Origin: Trichoplax sp. H2
Lineage: Eukaryota > Placozoa > Uniplacotomia > Trichoplacea
DNA length: 64,000 nucleotides
Direction of reading: 5' to 3'
Assembly: GCA_003344405.1 (NCBI GenBank)
Contig: NOWV01000008.1
Location: forward strand, 806,001 to 870,000
A program made the position numbers and the translations under genes. Shown piece after piece: positions 22,001 through 37,000 of the stretch. Under the pieces are notes generated by a model that saw only the letters and a program-made list of their open reading frames with translations, did not search any database and was not told the origin of the DNA. Numbering within the stretch: position 1 is the stretch's first letter; each line of letters opens with the position of its first letter.

Positions 22001-25000
22001 TTTTATTATAGCATAATATACAGTAGAACTGTTTATTGTCAAGACCGAAATTAAATTGAACAAGTTTTGTACAAAGAAACTTCTATACCTCAATGTAAGT
22101 CACATTGTAAAGATGAGAACACCATCTACAGATTCATTTATATCTTCTGGAAGAAGATTTTTGAAGGACACTATAACTACGCCAATAACCAATTTCAATT
22201 GAAAGCTTAGGTAAGTACCATAACAAAATTTAAAGTTTTATTCATTCAGCTTCTATACTGCTCGTATTTCCTTATTAATAAAATTAATAATTAATGATCA
22301 AGACAGAAACTGATAGATGAATATATTCATTGAATTATCAGAGATTTTAAGGTTGTACAGTAGCCTTGCCGTTATGTTCGATAACCGTAATATATGCATT
22401 CAAATAGATATCAGAACACATTCTGTAATCAATAACTAGACCGGAAAACGCATATTTTAGGCAAGATATTACGTACAATCTAATCGCTAGATCATTTTAT
22501 AACTACCGCTTTTTCTCTTAATTGATTTATGATCAGAAAGTATAATAGTTGTAATTAGCCCACGTTCAAATATAAAGTAAGATTCTGAAATTATTTTAAA
22601 TGCTACGGTATGTTTTCAGAATTAATGTGAGTACTTTTTAACTTCTGCATATCAATGCGATATAATTAATAATAAGAAGAAAATATGTCTGCTGTTGATA
22701 ATACGAGATACACCAACTAATTTTACTTTTCATTAAAATACAGTAGTTGATGTACGAAATGCTTGCTTTTATCTACGACTCCTATTGACTAAAGAAAGAA
22801 TTATTGAATCAAAAAGGCATTGATTTTAATTTAAAATTACTCCATTATAACTATTTATAAAGGATTTGACATCCTATTTACCCCTTAGCGTAAGATAATT
22901 AAAATTTTCCATTAGTGTAAGTTGTACAAGTGGATGTGTATTAATAAAGGAAATAGATATCATTTACTGATAGAATAATATTAATAATTTTTATATCCAA
23001 GTGTAGATTGAGTGAAATATCCATTATCATCATGATATGCAAGCGATCCAAGCAGGTAACTTGATAAATAATTAATACTTGCATGGTCTGAATAGTTGGA
23101 TAATGGACATATAAAGTGCCGATTATTCTAACTAAAGAGGATATGACACGAAAAAATAGAGGCATTATTCAATCTCGTTGACGTCGGATTTTTTCTAATA
23201 AATAATTTGATCATGAGTTGATAATGTATGATATAAGTTAAAGTAATTAGTGAAACAGATTACGTATTGGCTGTTTTAATTACTATTAAGAATTGCATTC
23301 AATGGAATGGATGAGAGAAAGAGTGTATGCGTTTGTTGGGCTGCGAATAGTACTGTACTGTCCGTTATTTTGCTGTCGATCAAATCAATAATTGTTGTCT
23401 AGTTCCTCACATCCGTATCAGCTAGTGTAGTTTTTGTTCTACTAAACAATGCCAACCGTTTCTCTAAATCTATCAATATAAATAAGGGTGGATTTGATTT
23501 AACGATAAGTTGAATCTATTGTCGTTGTCCAAGGCCTTCTATAGTAAAATTGCCATCATTACAGGCCATTTTCTAATTGGCATAATAATTTTTGATAGCA
23601 ACATATTATTGTTATTATTCAATTTGCCCGAATTGCCCAATTTTTAAGTTCATTTTCGTCGTGGTTACATCATTTCATTTCCCTAACAAAAATTGACGAG
23701 TAAAAGTATGCGCTTACTACTATAGGTTTTGTCCATTCGTAAACAGCCATGGCTATGACGGAGACGTGATAGGATGTGAAATTTCTTGGTAGACGTATAG
23801 TAAAATAAAAACGAATCATTATTGAACTAATTGGCTGAAGATTGAATTAATTTGGCTATATTTTCAACGTGGGCCATCTATCAAAACTTGTCTGCTTTGG
23901 TATCAACCATTACTCAAGTTATACCAGCACCTGCACCTGCTAATTCAATTGCAGGTTAGCAGTAAGTAATTTTTTAATCAAAATGTTAACTAAAATTTAA
24001 TTGCAATAACGAAAGCCAAATTTTTTATTGAGTTCTAAAAGTGCTTTCATAAACCGTTACAGTTAATAAAAACATGAATACTGTAGATATTTTTACACCG
24101 ATGCTATGACAACTCAGGTAGTGAGACGATTTTGTATTCGTGAGCACGATAAAATGCAAATTATTTTTTTGCCTTACAGTATTCATTACAACGCTACTTA
24201 CTATAATGAATAGCCAATATCGCTATGCTACTCACCATTTTTATACTACTATTCCATTTCGATTTCTAGTTGAGTAAAGTAATTGTTAAATATACTGTTG
24301 GTGTTAAGTAAGATTTACAGGCCAACCACTAAAAACCCTAGAGAAAATTATGAAATTCTTCTCATTCGCAGTGTCCATGACAAAATCATCTCATTGATCT
24401 TATAACTCACTCTATTATTATACTATCCAATTTGTACTTTAAATTCTAGTTTATGAAAAGAAATGGAGATAATATTTCATACGATCTTTACAATATGGTA
24501 TAAAGTAGTCGATTACACTTAAGTGATACACTGCGAAAATATACCTTTGTGAGAAATCAGTTTCTTAGTGCGGTGTTAAAACTTAATTTGCATCTTTACC
24601 GCGATAGCTAAAGGTTGACTGACACTTAATTTAATTAAATTCTTGCCGATGTCTTTAAAAAGGATGCGCTATATCTAAATTGTATAAGTCTATCGGTAGA
24701 GAATTGTAATCTCTTCGATGAATTTTCCGTTAAGTGTTATCACAAATTTTAAGCAGATAGTGAATATCTCATTTTTTTCGATTTTCTTGACACTCCTTAA
24801 TATGATCAACGCTATTAGATGAGCTTACAATTAATTTTCGATTTGTAGCGAATCTATTTAAATCAGAAATTTGATGGAAGAAAGAATACTAAACAAATAG
24901 ACCAATTTTTATTCTCTATGTCCACATCCACATGCTATGACGCGTTTTCTATGCACGCCCAGTACTAGCATATTTTTATTTGATCTTTGGACTCAAATTG

Positions 25001-26986
25001 GATTAAAAAGGGTATATTTCAACAAAATAATTATATATTACGCTTGAGTAATAAAATCAATTGAAAGTTAAATTTTTTGCTTATATAAATTGATATTATT
25101 GATAACGTAGCATCATAAGCTATCCTATTTAAAAAATTCTATTCCTCGATATGTAAGTGTGAGTTTTAAAGGATATGCTGATCTGGTATCATTAATAAAT
25201 TCAACTGAAGAATCGATAATTAGTTAATCCGGTGCTAGCAATTTTCTTTCAAGAAGTTCTTTGATAGTAGAAGCTCTGATTTAGTAGAACTCGTTGATGC
25301 TTTAAGACTTAAGATTTATATGCCATGTGGACATCGATTGAACTTTTGTAAGCGATAATCGCTGGTGGATGGGATTGCATTATTTAATCGATATCTGATT
25401 TCCCTATCACTTCAGTATCTTAGATACCGTAGTATTCGTAGATTAGAACTAGTTTTAAGTTCTATCTTCCTATAAATTAACTAGATAAATTATGAAAGTG
25501 GTACATAATCGAGGGAATGCTTTTCAAGACTTGGTTTGAAATCAAATCTTTAGCAAACAATACCAAATCATACAATTTATGAATCTCGTCTAACGCCATA
25601 ACAAGAGTATATATAGCGTAAAGTAGTTGCAACACCTTAGCTTATACATAGATTTTATCATGATAGAGGTCTATTCTCAATTTCTCATGCTTTTTACGTT
25701 AGTGCTCGTTTGTAGAACAGATATTAATTGTGCATTGAATAATAATATAACTATACTTTGACAGTTAATGTGAAATGATATGACAAGTATTGAAGCGATT
25801 GAGGTTAAATGAAAGCTAGTGATCATCTTGAAAAATGAATTGAACTACTTTTGATGCGTGAATATGCTTAACTAGCTGATTGGTTTTAAAAATTCTCTCG
25901 ATCAAAAATGATTGTTTCTTTGTAAGACGAATAGTATAAATGCGCTTTTTCATATGTCGGCTGCTGTCCACAAATACTTTATTTTAAACCAACTACTGCA
26001 GGAATCTTTGCGTAAGCTGCAAATTCATTTCGATTACAGAAACGACAAGATTTTAATTTTGGCTGAGATTAGATTTTGAACATATCTGTGTAGCAGTACA
26101 ATTGATTCCTTAGGATCCATTTTAGGGTCCAATTTAATCACATAAAATTGTTAGTGTATATTTAAATATCAACGATAAAGAGCTATAATGGCTTAAAAAC
26201 TAAATTCAAAATCTTTAATTTTTTTACCCTCTTGTTTTCTACTGTAGCTATCGATGGTACGATACTAACTAAAATCAAATAAGAAACCAAATTAATACAG
26301 TTAACCTATATTCAGATCGATAATACAATTTTATATCGCTCAAAACATCATAATTATCCTCCATGCTATAATGAATTGTAATAATTAACTTTGATACTTT
26401 ATTTTTATAAGATAGAATTTAACATTGCTCGCAGATTAACGAATGCTAACTTAGAAATAGATCATTTCCGAGAGGCTTCGACAGTAATGATGTTGGATAT
26501 TCTTAGACAGTCCATATACTTGGCAATCAACTTTCCTGTTCATTACAGTACTTGCTTAGCTGTCATCGAATATTTCTTTTGAAATTTTTCCAACATTTAA
26601 CGATCTAATTTATCCTATGATTTGTACTTCCAATTTATGTCAATATGCGATAGTTACTCACATTTGCATTAGACTGTTTAGATAACGATTTCCCTATCAT
26701 TGTTGCTAGCTATTACTTTAATCCATGAAAAAAATTAATATTTTGATAAACCGCAGTCTAATTGCTGGATAAAATTAAGCGAAGTAATTCATCTTAGTAA
26801 TACAGCTGTTACAGTGAAAGATCTCCATTCTTCTACGGGCAGTTTTTAATTGTTGCCGTGATGTTATATAAAGTTATAGAAAATAAATTTCTCTTTAATT
26901 GATTACATAGGCCAACTGTAAACAATTAATTAGTAGACATCTTGGTGTTGCAAACTGAATGAATGCTTTTTCAAGAATTATAAGCC
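19031..26986. other. 8-kb spacer between the two PH-like paralogs
   Basis: Mostly AT-rich DNA without supported genes. The stretch 23330-23960 has higher GC than its flanks and contains short coding-looking frames: on the minus strand MAVYEWTKPIV with a GTAAGC donor near 23717, on the plus strand a ~35-codon frame ending SIAG at about 23957. None connects to a recognisable protein. An A-run lies at about 21808-21818. Confidence 0.4.
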
Positions 26987-27986
26987 ATGACTTTAACTTT
27001 GCCTTGCTGTACGATTGGTCAACAGCCTTTGGCTAAGCCAAAAATTGTCATTGATGAAGAAGGCAAAAGGGTAATTTGCATTGCTAAAATTGATGCCAAT
27101 AGCATACAACGAGCCATGATTAGGCACTCGTGCTACTGGAGTCTGATACCAATTTATGGCTGTTTTGGATTGCAACCTTTGCGTGCCATATGTTGGGCAT
27201 CTAATGAGAGTCGGTTACAAGCGGAAGCCATTCATTTAATCCTTTATGAAAGCTACCTACAATTAGACGTGGATAGCTATCCTATGTTTTGTACTTGCAG
27301 TGGATCCGGACCACCTCCAGATCCTTACAATGAATTTAGTAAGTTAAAGGAACACGATAGCTACAACTGATTCTACGCTGTTTTATAATTAAAAAAAGAG
27401 TTAATATTCCTGTAGATGATAAAATCTCTTTTCAGACCGATAGGATATAAATCAGGCGAATTTAAGTCTTAGCTTAGGCATTATATTGCGGCATAATGCT
27501 AGTATTTATTTTACTCGTAACTGAGCAATTTTTTACTTTTTAAAATTGCTAGCATTTTGTTCAATCTTGCCAGCTACATCAACTGCGATTGACTTGAGTG
27601 ATATTAAAGATATCAAAATAGAAAGCTTTATGGGTTGCCAGAGGTTACATATTGTTGGCCACGTTAATGAAGAGCGTGTTTCTATCATTGTGCTAGGAAT
27701 TGAAAACCTTAATGAATTTACACAATTATTAGAAATTTATACGGTCAAATGTAAAGATAGAAACAATTCTATGACCAATGGCAACAATAATAGCCAAAAT
27801 AATCATCGTATTACAAAAAGTTATACCGTCGAAAGTTGCTTAAATGGTTATCATTCCTCATCACGAGGTTCTCTAGCGGTCAATACTAGCATAACAGTTG
27901 GGCTGGAAAATCCTTTACGAGTTGTAAAAGAAAATGAATTTAAGGAAAAGCCTAGTACTAGCGAGATATCACCAATTGCTTTATGA
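26987..27986 (+). CDS. small PH-like domain protein, paralog 2, with polar C-terminal tail
   Basis: Two exons, 26987-27338 and 27553-27986, join in phase 1 to give 261 aa. It aligns with the protein of 18083-19030: WSLIPIYGCFGLQPLRAICWA against WSFVPFCGCIFCQPCRYCCWA with the same spacing, RLQAEAIHLILYESYLQLDV against ARIQANAISLILYEQELELTL, GPPPDPYNE against APPPRPYTI, and in exon 2 TFCSILPATSTAIDLSDIKD against TCGIVPDVTTTVPLSQIQK. Most of the cysteine cluster of paralog 1 is absent here. After the shared domain (about residue 185) there is a low-complexity tail rich in Asn and Ser, probably disordered. The ATG at 26987 starts MTLTLPCCTIGQQPLAKP. Function unknown; a PH-like, possibly membrane-associated role is inference. 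Confidence 0.82.
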
Positions 27987-28073
27987 ATAGTAATATATCC
28001 AAGCTACTAATTATATCATTCGTTACACACAACAGAATTCTCATCAAAAATTAAGTATTTTCTAACTTCTTAC

Positions 28074-28079
28074 AATAAA
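28074..28079 (+). terminator. polyadenylation signal AATAAA after PH-like paralog 2
   Basis: A canonical AATAAA hexamer, 88 bp past the stop codon at 27986. The position is plausible for a 3' end. In AT-rich DNA the hexamer also occurs by chance. Confidence 0.45.
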
Positions 28080-31000
28080 GGAAATTTTGAAAGGGTTAAT
28101 AAAATTTTAATCCTTTCTTAATGCCTATTTGATTTAAATTAAGATAATATAACTATTTTAAGGCAAAGAGTAAGCGTGATTATTTACTTAAAACCTATAC
28201 ACTCAATTTAGCTCATCAGTATACTAGCAATAAGTCTGTAGCACCGATCTAATGGCAAGAAAAGTATAGAAATTATCCGTAATGGTACCAACTTCAATGG
28301 TTCTAGTAATAATAGAAATACTCTATATCGTCGGCTACACCTAGACTTCGTACTATCAAGCAGCCATGTATTAGGTTGAGAAGATAAAACTGCATAAGTA
28401 AATTTTCAAAATAAGACTAGAGTTTATGCTAGTTAAAGTTGGACAATACATGAAACTGCTTTGACTACAATATTTCTAAAGTGTAACTGTTGCCTTTAAA
28501 ACTTAAATTCAGACTTTGATCGAAATCGTAATAAAACTAAAAGTTGGTTCGCTATTTATGAAGACATTGTCAACGTCATTGCGATTACCGTGGTGTTAAT
28601 ACGGTATTCTGCCTTGAGCTATCGATGACTTCGCAGATGATTGTGGAAAACGTAGAACTACTAATCCCTATAATATTAAAGTTATTTGTATACGTATTTT
28701 GTTAATATTTGTGTAACCAGTCTAATTTGTTATAGACCAATGGATGCTATGATTATTTCAACAATGTGATGAAGGATTATTTACGGTACATTGGTTGAGT
28801 GATTGAATAACGACTTATATCGTTTTTTCTAATGGTGCATTTCATATGCTTGTAGCGAAATCTATGAATAATCCACACTCGTGTAGTAATATAGATAATC
28901 AAGGCCACTTTACCTACATATAAGTTAGTGATCAAAACCTGATCGCTTTAATAGTATTGCGAAGTAAAATAGCTAGTAAAACTATATCGAAAATTAATTA
29001 TGATTACTTCTAATTGATAAATAATACTCAAATAATTAAGATTTAAATTGGAAAATTTTAAAATACCTGATATACCAGTAATCATAATTTAGGGGTTTAA
29101 TTTAAATTACATAAATTAAGAGGAAGATTGCTTCATTCTATAAGAAACTGTAGCAGATTAATGTCTTCGTATGCTCATTACATGAAATTTGCTGATAGTA
29201 GTCTTCGTATTGTTTACAACAGAAAGCAAATATAGCTGTCGCAACCCAATAAAGGGTATCGTTGTGAAATCTAGCTACTAGCAAAAATGGTTTTTAGTTT
29301 CATTAACAATTTGTTTAAAAGTAGCGAGAAGTTCATGAAATTGTGAATATAGCGAATTTCTTACCTAATTCTTTAGTACAGTAATTGAGATACGGACTGA
29401 ATGCATTTGATCTATAGCTGTTAGCAATATATAACAGTTCATTGTTACTATCTATTACTGGTCGTTGCTATAAAGCATACATCGACCAGCAATTACCTGA
29501 ATCTGGCGACCTAATTATGAAATTTTCTGCTTACTGGAGGTACTCCGACTAAAGTTCTAAAGATACACCTATGATTAAATTCCTTTAATCAGTAGCAATT
29601 CTAAACCAACTGTTGTGATAGATACCGCATTATTATTGCGAGAATGTTCTCACGCATATTCCAGTTCTGCTATTTGATTTTCCTTTAATTTTCTAATATG
29701 CGTATCTTTATGTAAGTATATATTAACTGTAAGTATGGCTTCCATACCGTAAATATCTGATATTTACATAGCTTATACAGCATTAATAAAGTTTGGCGAT
29801 TAGTTGCAAACTACACCTACAATAACAACATTGAATCTTGGTGATACGCTGAATAAAACAGCTTCTGTAGTAAACAAACAAATACTACACTACAAAATCA
29901 TATCTTTACATAAGCAACAGATTTCAACAACGAATACTCTTACTATGGCTAATAAGCGTTAGCTAGAAATTACTACTACATTACACATACTTATTGTAGG
30001 AGTAAAATGCTTATTATCTGTTCGAACATCGTTACATTGGTCTTTGAGTATATAAATGATGAATTTCAGCAAGTAATGAAACGTTGATAAATTTGCTACA
30101 CCATTATGAATTAAGTATTGTCATATTTTGATACAGTATGTTAATTTATAGCATGATAGGCAGTGTTACATGGGCAAGTTTACTCACTTTAATGATATCT
30201 ATCCAACGGAAAGATATTGATCGAACGCATATGATGGTGTACGTGTAGATGTAGAAAAATATCTTACAATTTGTTTTAGTTTACAACCATTGGAATTACT
30301 AAGTCACTATACTAGTTGTTTCAGTTCTAACAAACATTTACGACGATAAAGATATAATTTCAGCGATTATGCCACTTACTATCGACCACTGATATCGTAA
30401 TTTAATTTAACCAAATATTTATTTCCTGATATGTAATCCAAGAAGCCTTAAGATTTTACAAATATGATCTGAACCATAAGACTTATAACATTAGTCTGTT
30501 TATTATAGTTGGACATAAAACTTGAATTCATATTTATCGCAATTCCAATTTATAAATATATGTTATTGGTACTGATAACGTACAACTAGGAATGCCAAAT
30601 TAATTAATGCGAATATATAACCTAGCATTGGATTAATTCGGTTTAGGTAACATTGTGCACTAATTCCGTTCAAAACGAAGATAGCGCGGTTATATCTCCT
30701 CTTTCCTGTTATAACACTTAAACCTTATTTCTATTGAACATCATTATTCCCAAATTTCTGTTATGTATAACGATCGTTAATGGTATTAAAGTGCTAAATT
30801 TCATTCAGCGTTTAGTAATAAAGTAACCGACTAATTTAACTTTTTGCAAAACAGTTTCTGTAATGTCATATGCATACGGTATAATACAGTAAAGGGTCAT
30901 TGCAAAGGCCAGCTTTTATGAAGGGCTATTTTTTATCTTCTGTATCAATACTGCCTATTTTCTTACGCAGCTGATAATTACGATTAAAAATTGCATAACT

Positions 31001-34000
31001 ATCTTATAATATCCAGTTAATTAATAGACAATTAGATATTAATCTTTAATGTGCACTGTTTTATCATCAAGGGCACGATTTAAAGTTATAATCAAAATAA
31101 GAATTGTATGATTCCATTTAACGCCAAATTTTGAAAATAAAATCTGTGTCATGGTATTAATCGTAACTTGTTCGGATTTTATTACTTTGTATTTTAAAAG
31201 ATGTAGCAATTACATTTTTAATGATCGATTAACGACTAATTTTCTGTATTGTTCGTAACAAACTTTCATTTATTCCACAGCGATATAAAATGCACCTGGA
31301 CAAAAAATATTCTAAATGAGATATAAATATTATATTTTAATCATTTATCTCCCACTTATAAAAAGTGTGACATCAAATCATATTTTAATGGATAAAAATG
31401 CACAGTAATATATTTATAGATGTGGCTACTTGCTTTAGCTAACAATAAAGAGATATTAAAGTTCACTGGTACAGCACACTGGATTTTGACTTGAAAGCGA
31501 ATCTATGATTAGATTATTGAAAAATGAACTATTCTTTAGACAAAAATATTGAGTTATATTATTTACGTTTCAAATTTATCATATGTTCGTTTAGAAAAAC
31601 ATTCCAATAATCGATACAAGATTTTCTTATTTAAATTAGACTAACAAATAAAGATAAATATATTTACTTTTTATCAGAAGACAGCGAACTGATATTACCG
31701 AGTATACCGTATGAATGTATTGCATAGTAAAATTAAATTTTAATGTATTTACCTATTTTTAATAAAGCTAATGATAATCTTTGAAGAAAATTTCAAATGT
31801 CGATAATTGATGAAGGTGTACGATTTATTTACAGTTATTACTGAATTTTGCCAATTCTGAACATCTTATGTTAATAATTCGTAAGTATTCCTGAAAATCA
31901 GCTCGATAATTTCTTTGAGTAAGAACTATCCAGCGATGGCGTTTTTAGTTTTATTACGGGCGATTTATTAACCATTAAATCATGCCCTTAAATGTTCTAT
32001 ATTCACAATGGACTTATTGAGTGCTCAGTACCCTTGCCAACATGTCAGTATGGATCGTCTGGCAATAATAAAATTTTTGAGTAAATTGTTTCTAACTGCT
32101 GACTATTGTTGACCTAAAGATGATGTTCAGGAAGAATATGATACTACTGCACTAGTATTTAAACATGATAAAATAAAAGACCATAAGTAGGGACAGTAAT
32201 AAAAAGCTTAAATATTAGAATTCTTTTATCAATTAAACATAATATTCTCTTTCTGCAGTGATAATACTATTGCGTCTAAATACCACGGCTGAATTATTCT
32301 TAATTACAGAAAGCAATTACTGTACTTGGTAATTTTATTAATTTGAAGCCATATCAGTACACAAAATAAAGGTATTTATATCTGCAAGTTTGTTTGAATG
32401 GAACTATCTATAGAATGGTACGCTTCATAAATAAGGCTATAAATAATTCTATTAACTATCCAAATTATATTCCATTTCTATTAAGTTAATAATACCTACA
32501 ATAATCTTATAGTCTACCGATTGAATTTTTATTACAATTCATCATTTGACGATAGTATTAAAGATTGCATTTAAATTGCTACCATATACATATTCTAAAA
32601 ATTGGGCCGACGAAAGGTATAGAATATAGCGATAACCAACAAATAAATAAATAATTCATGTGACCAGAAATAATAATAAATCATAACTGGGAGCAACTTA
32701 TGATTAAAGTTCAACAAGATTATATTTTCATTCATTTATTCATTCTAACTTTTGATATCAATTTATTATTTTGCGGTTTGTAGTGTATCATTATTACCTT
32801 ATTGAAAATGTAGTTAGATTTAAATATTAGTGTTATCATTAGAATTGTTTCGAATGTTCTAATCTACGCGCATTTTTTACTATTTCCAGGAAATGGTCTC
32901 CAAATAAAAATCATGAAATTAAGATTTCCAATCCAGAAGCAAAACTAGATAAATATAAATAACCTTCCTCTCTTCATTAATTAGTATTGCCGTACTTTCA
33001 TTTAATCAGCATAACAATGTTATTTTATTTCACTAATAAATGTCGATATTGAAGATACAACACCGATAGAGTTGAATATGTCGAAAGAAAATACAAATTT
33101 AATATTTTACTATTAAATTCTAAATTTAAACACAACAAAGAGATATAAAGCAATGTAAGTTCTTGGATTTTAATTGAAGGTGTTTCAGTTGAAACTATAA
33201 ATGATTCATGAAATAACTTAATAAAATGTATGAAAAGTACTAGGATTTTTAAAATTATTTCTCTTTCGTCTATAAATAATTTCTTCTCATTATTGGTGAA
33301 GTATATGATGCTGTTAATAGGATCTATTACGTCCGTTCAATTTTAAACAGTCAGATTCAATTTCTTTTGGTGTAAGTTAATATTTTCATGATTAATGGTT
33401 AATAAATAATAAATATAACTAATTATTGATCTTGTTTGTTACTTTCTTTACTGATGACGTGATTATTGATTAAATTATAATTTGTAAAATTTGATATATA
33501 GATAATTGGTTAATTTAAATTTTATGCTAAAATGTCCAATGGGTAACTTGATAAGACTAAAGCCATATTAGTCGCATCTCCTAATTGATTATTGGAGGGT
33601 TTTATTAGCTTATGTTCGTTACCTCAAGGAAAAGATTTTAACTATTGATTCAGCCGCCCATTGCTGTATGTAAAAAACGCTTGTTGGAAATGAATACGAG
33701 GCACAAGTTAGAACGGGATATATTGAAGAATGACCATTGGTAAACATCTTTATTGCTTTATCTTTGATCCTTACCGTTGTTTTACTGTTTCTTTCCTTGT
33801 AATATAGTTGACATCTACTTATGCTATTTTTAAAACTAAAAAATGAGTTCGTAGTCAAAATATACAGAATAATGTATCGGCATTCCTTTTATTGTACAAT
33901 ATATGACGTATTCATCGTCGATAATATTATCAATAAAGCCTTCATACTTTATATGATTAGGAGTTTTTCATGAATAAAGGTGTATATGTTTAAAATATGC

Positions 34001-37000
34001 ACTTTTTTGATTACTTTGATAAATTCATGAAATTGATGGAATTATCACCTAGTAAGTTTATAATGGACATTTCAAACACATCTTACGTCAAATAACGCTA
34101 ATATTAGAAAAAATTATCACTTTTGCTTAATGATTAACTAAGTTTCAGTATCAGTTGATCAGTTATAAATATATTGAGGCTAATTACAGTATTTCCTCAT
34201 ATATTTATCGAATTTAGTTGTTTACTACGATCTATTGAATCTTCGATGTTAGCAGTTCCTCAGTGATAATTCATAATTATTAATGATAATTATGAAATGG
34301 TTAATTTAGAGAAATAATTAATAGATACCATCACAACTGCTTCGTTCTCTTTCTTAGAATAAACTGTTTTATTTTTCTTATACAATAAAGAAAGCAACGA
34401 ATTTTGGTAATTGCAAATGCAAGTGTGTAAGCACAGAAGGATATTCTAAATCATATGATCTAAAATTTGGGTCATTGTTGTCTGTGCACAATTTTCAGAC
34501 ATAAAGAGAGAATCAGGAAGAAAATTATAAGCACAATAATTACGCAAATATTTCGTATCAAACCTACTTTCTTACAACGGGATAATCATTATGCACTTCA
34601 AGATGTTATTTGATCAGTCGACTTAAAGAATGATTTCACTAATAAGTAATATGCTTGAAAATAGATGACAGAATTAAAATCGTTTTCATATAAAGCATGC
34701 GAGTAGCTGGGGAACAATGTGCCAAAATTAATGAATACTTGATCATTCCATTGCGGTATTGAACAGATTTTCTTTACAATAGAAAGATGGATTTATTGTA
34801 ATAAAAAGTTTTATTTCTAAACTTCAGACATCACCACATCGTAAAGAATATTATTTTTAAACTTAAAAAGATAATTAAAAATTGAAAGTAGTCTTAAAAT
34901 ACACACGTACTGAACAGTAAGGACAAATAACTTTTTTCGACATAACTTATTAATGTCACGGTAGGCTAAAATTGATTACTTCGTTGAACTAATATTATAT
35001 TGAACTAAGATAAAATTGAAAACACCGCGCATAAGTTAATAGGTTGCTATGATAATAGCATTGTGAAAGTAAGTCTAAATTTTTGCATAGGTTAAGCAAA
35101 TCCAATAGCGTAGCATTTATTGGTACCGTATGTCTGATAGAACATGATAAAGATAATCCTTTCGGGCTATAATTCATTTCCTTCTATTGTAGTCGCTAAT
35201 GTAAAATTTTGTTCGACCTTTCAAGCATTTCATCGTTTACAGACCGATACAATTACTCCTTCCAATAAATCAAAAATAAGAATTTATTTAAATTTATTAA
35301 ATGTAGATACTAATTTATTAGGTAAAAAGGATTGATTCTATTGCAATTCATCATACCATAGAAGTTCTTATACGACAATTTTCTATAGCGAAATATAGGT
35401 ATCCTCAAGCTATATGTTGCGTTTATTAACAGTTTGACATGGCAGACTTTATTATGGATAATTAATTAGTTTTACTACCGCTGTATACTTTTATTAGCAG
35501 TTACTAACATTCCTGTTCTTTTTAACTATATATTAGAAAACCGTATCATAATTGAAATAAATCCTAGTCATGATGCAATACCTTTTTATATAATATACTG
35601 CAGCCACTTTACAAGGCTATAATTAAGAGTGATATAAACACTTTTCAGTTCTTTGACTATTGACTGTGGATAAATTATTAATTTTGAAATCAGGCAATTA
35701 AGACATAAATGTGCCTGAAGGAGTTAATGCAATTGATCGTTTACAGCAGCATTGATCAATTTTTATATTCACTTCTCCAATGAGAGTAACATTCGCATGC
35801 TATACTGAAATTCTGTATTTCTTTATAGCATATTCTAATTTATGCATTTCTATGTTATCATAATATGGTTTATTAAGATTTTAGGTTGCATAGTAAAATT
35901 GATGCTTCTATCTGAGCTAACTTGAGTATTTGGTGGTAATTAACAATTGTAGAAATCAGTAGAATGTTCTTTGTAAAACTGTTTTAACTTCTAAGAGAGC
36001 AAATATGTCGTTCGAGGGTACGGAGTATTATATGTCAGCTTACGTATAGGAAGCTGGAAGGTAAGCAAGCTAGTGGTAAATAGTGTTTTAACATGCTATT
36101 CTTGGAATTGAACTTCAGCCCATAGTCTAGAAGAATTAATTGAAAGTTGTAATCTTAGCCTGTATAATAAGAGCAAAATCGAGATATTACTATGATCAAA
36201 TTGTCTTACGTAGTTGTTACATGAATCAGTTGGCAATCTTTAGAGAAGCTAATAATGGCTATTCCTAAAAGCGTGCTACTGTAATTAATCGACAGCTACA
36301 CAACTAATAAGACTAACATACGTCGTAAAGTATATCACAGCCATCTATTGTTTGACTGCAAGTCGCCTAAGATTTATCTTGAAACTTGGAAACGAATCTT
36401 TAGTTGAGATGTACGTTAATTTGTTTCGAGTAGAACTAAATTAGTCTTTGGCTACTGCGGAAAATTTGGTGTACAAAGAAAGCAAGTTTATAGCAGCTAA
36501 AACAGATAGACTATAAACTTCTCTCTTCGACTTTGTGCAAAAATGATAATATTGCTAGACAGGCAAAAAATACGTCGCCATGTTACCCTTCTTTTGAATG
36601 TAAATAACTATAAAATGGCATACACTGACACTATATACCCTATCTATAACTATTCTTCATAAACTAGTGATGTCTTACGTAATGTGCCCATCGTATGCAA
36701 ATACATACATAAAACAGGATTGATGCAGACCAGTTTAATTATTACTCGATCATCATTAGAGTGTACCAACTAGATGTAACAGAATTCTTATAGTTTATTT
36801 TTAAGGTATGTGAGTAAATTGAACACAATTAAGCAAAGCCTCCGATTGATTACCAATGGAAATCATGACATTTACTTTGTTTCATCACGAAACGATTATG
36901 GATTGACGCCTAAATTACACTATAAAACTAAAATATAACTTTCAATCTGATCAATAGGGTAATAGAAACAATTAACAGTTAATTAACTCCAGTTATAGAT

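Noticed and set aside
23570-23960. Short frames MAVYEWTKPIV (minus) and a ~35-codon frame ending SIAG (plus)
   Set aside because: Too short, no homology, and they cannot be joined into a convincing gene.
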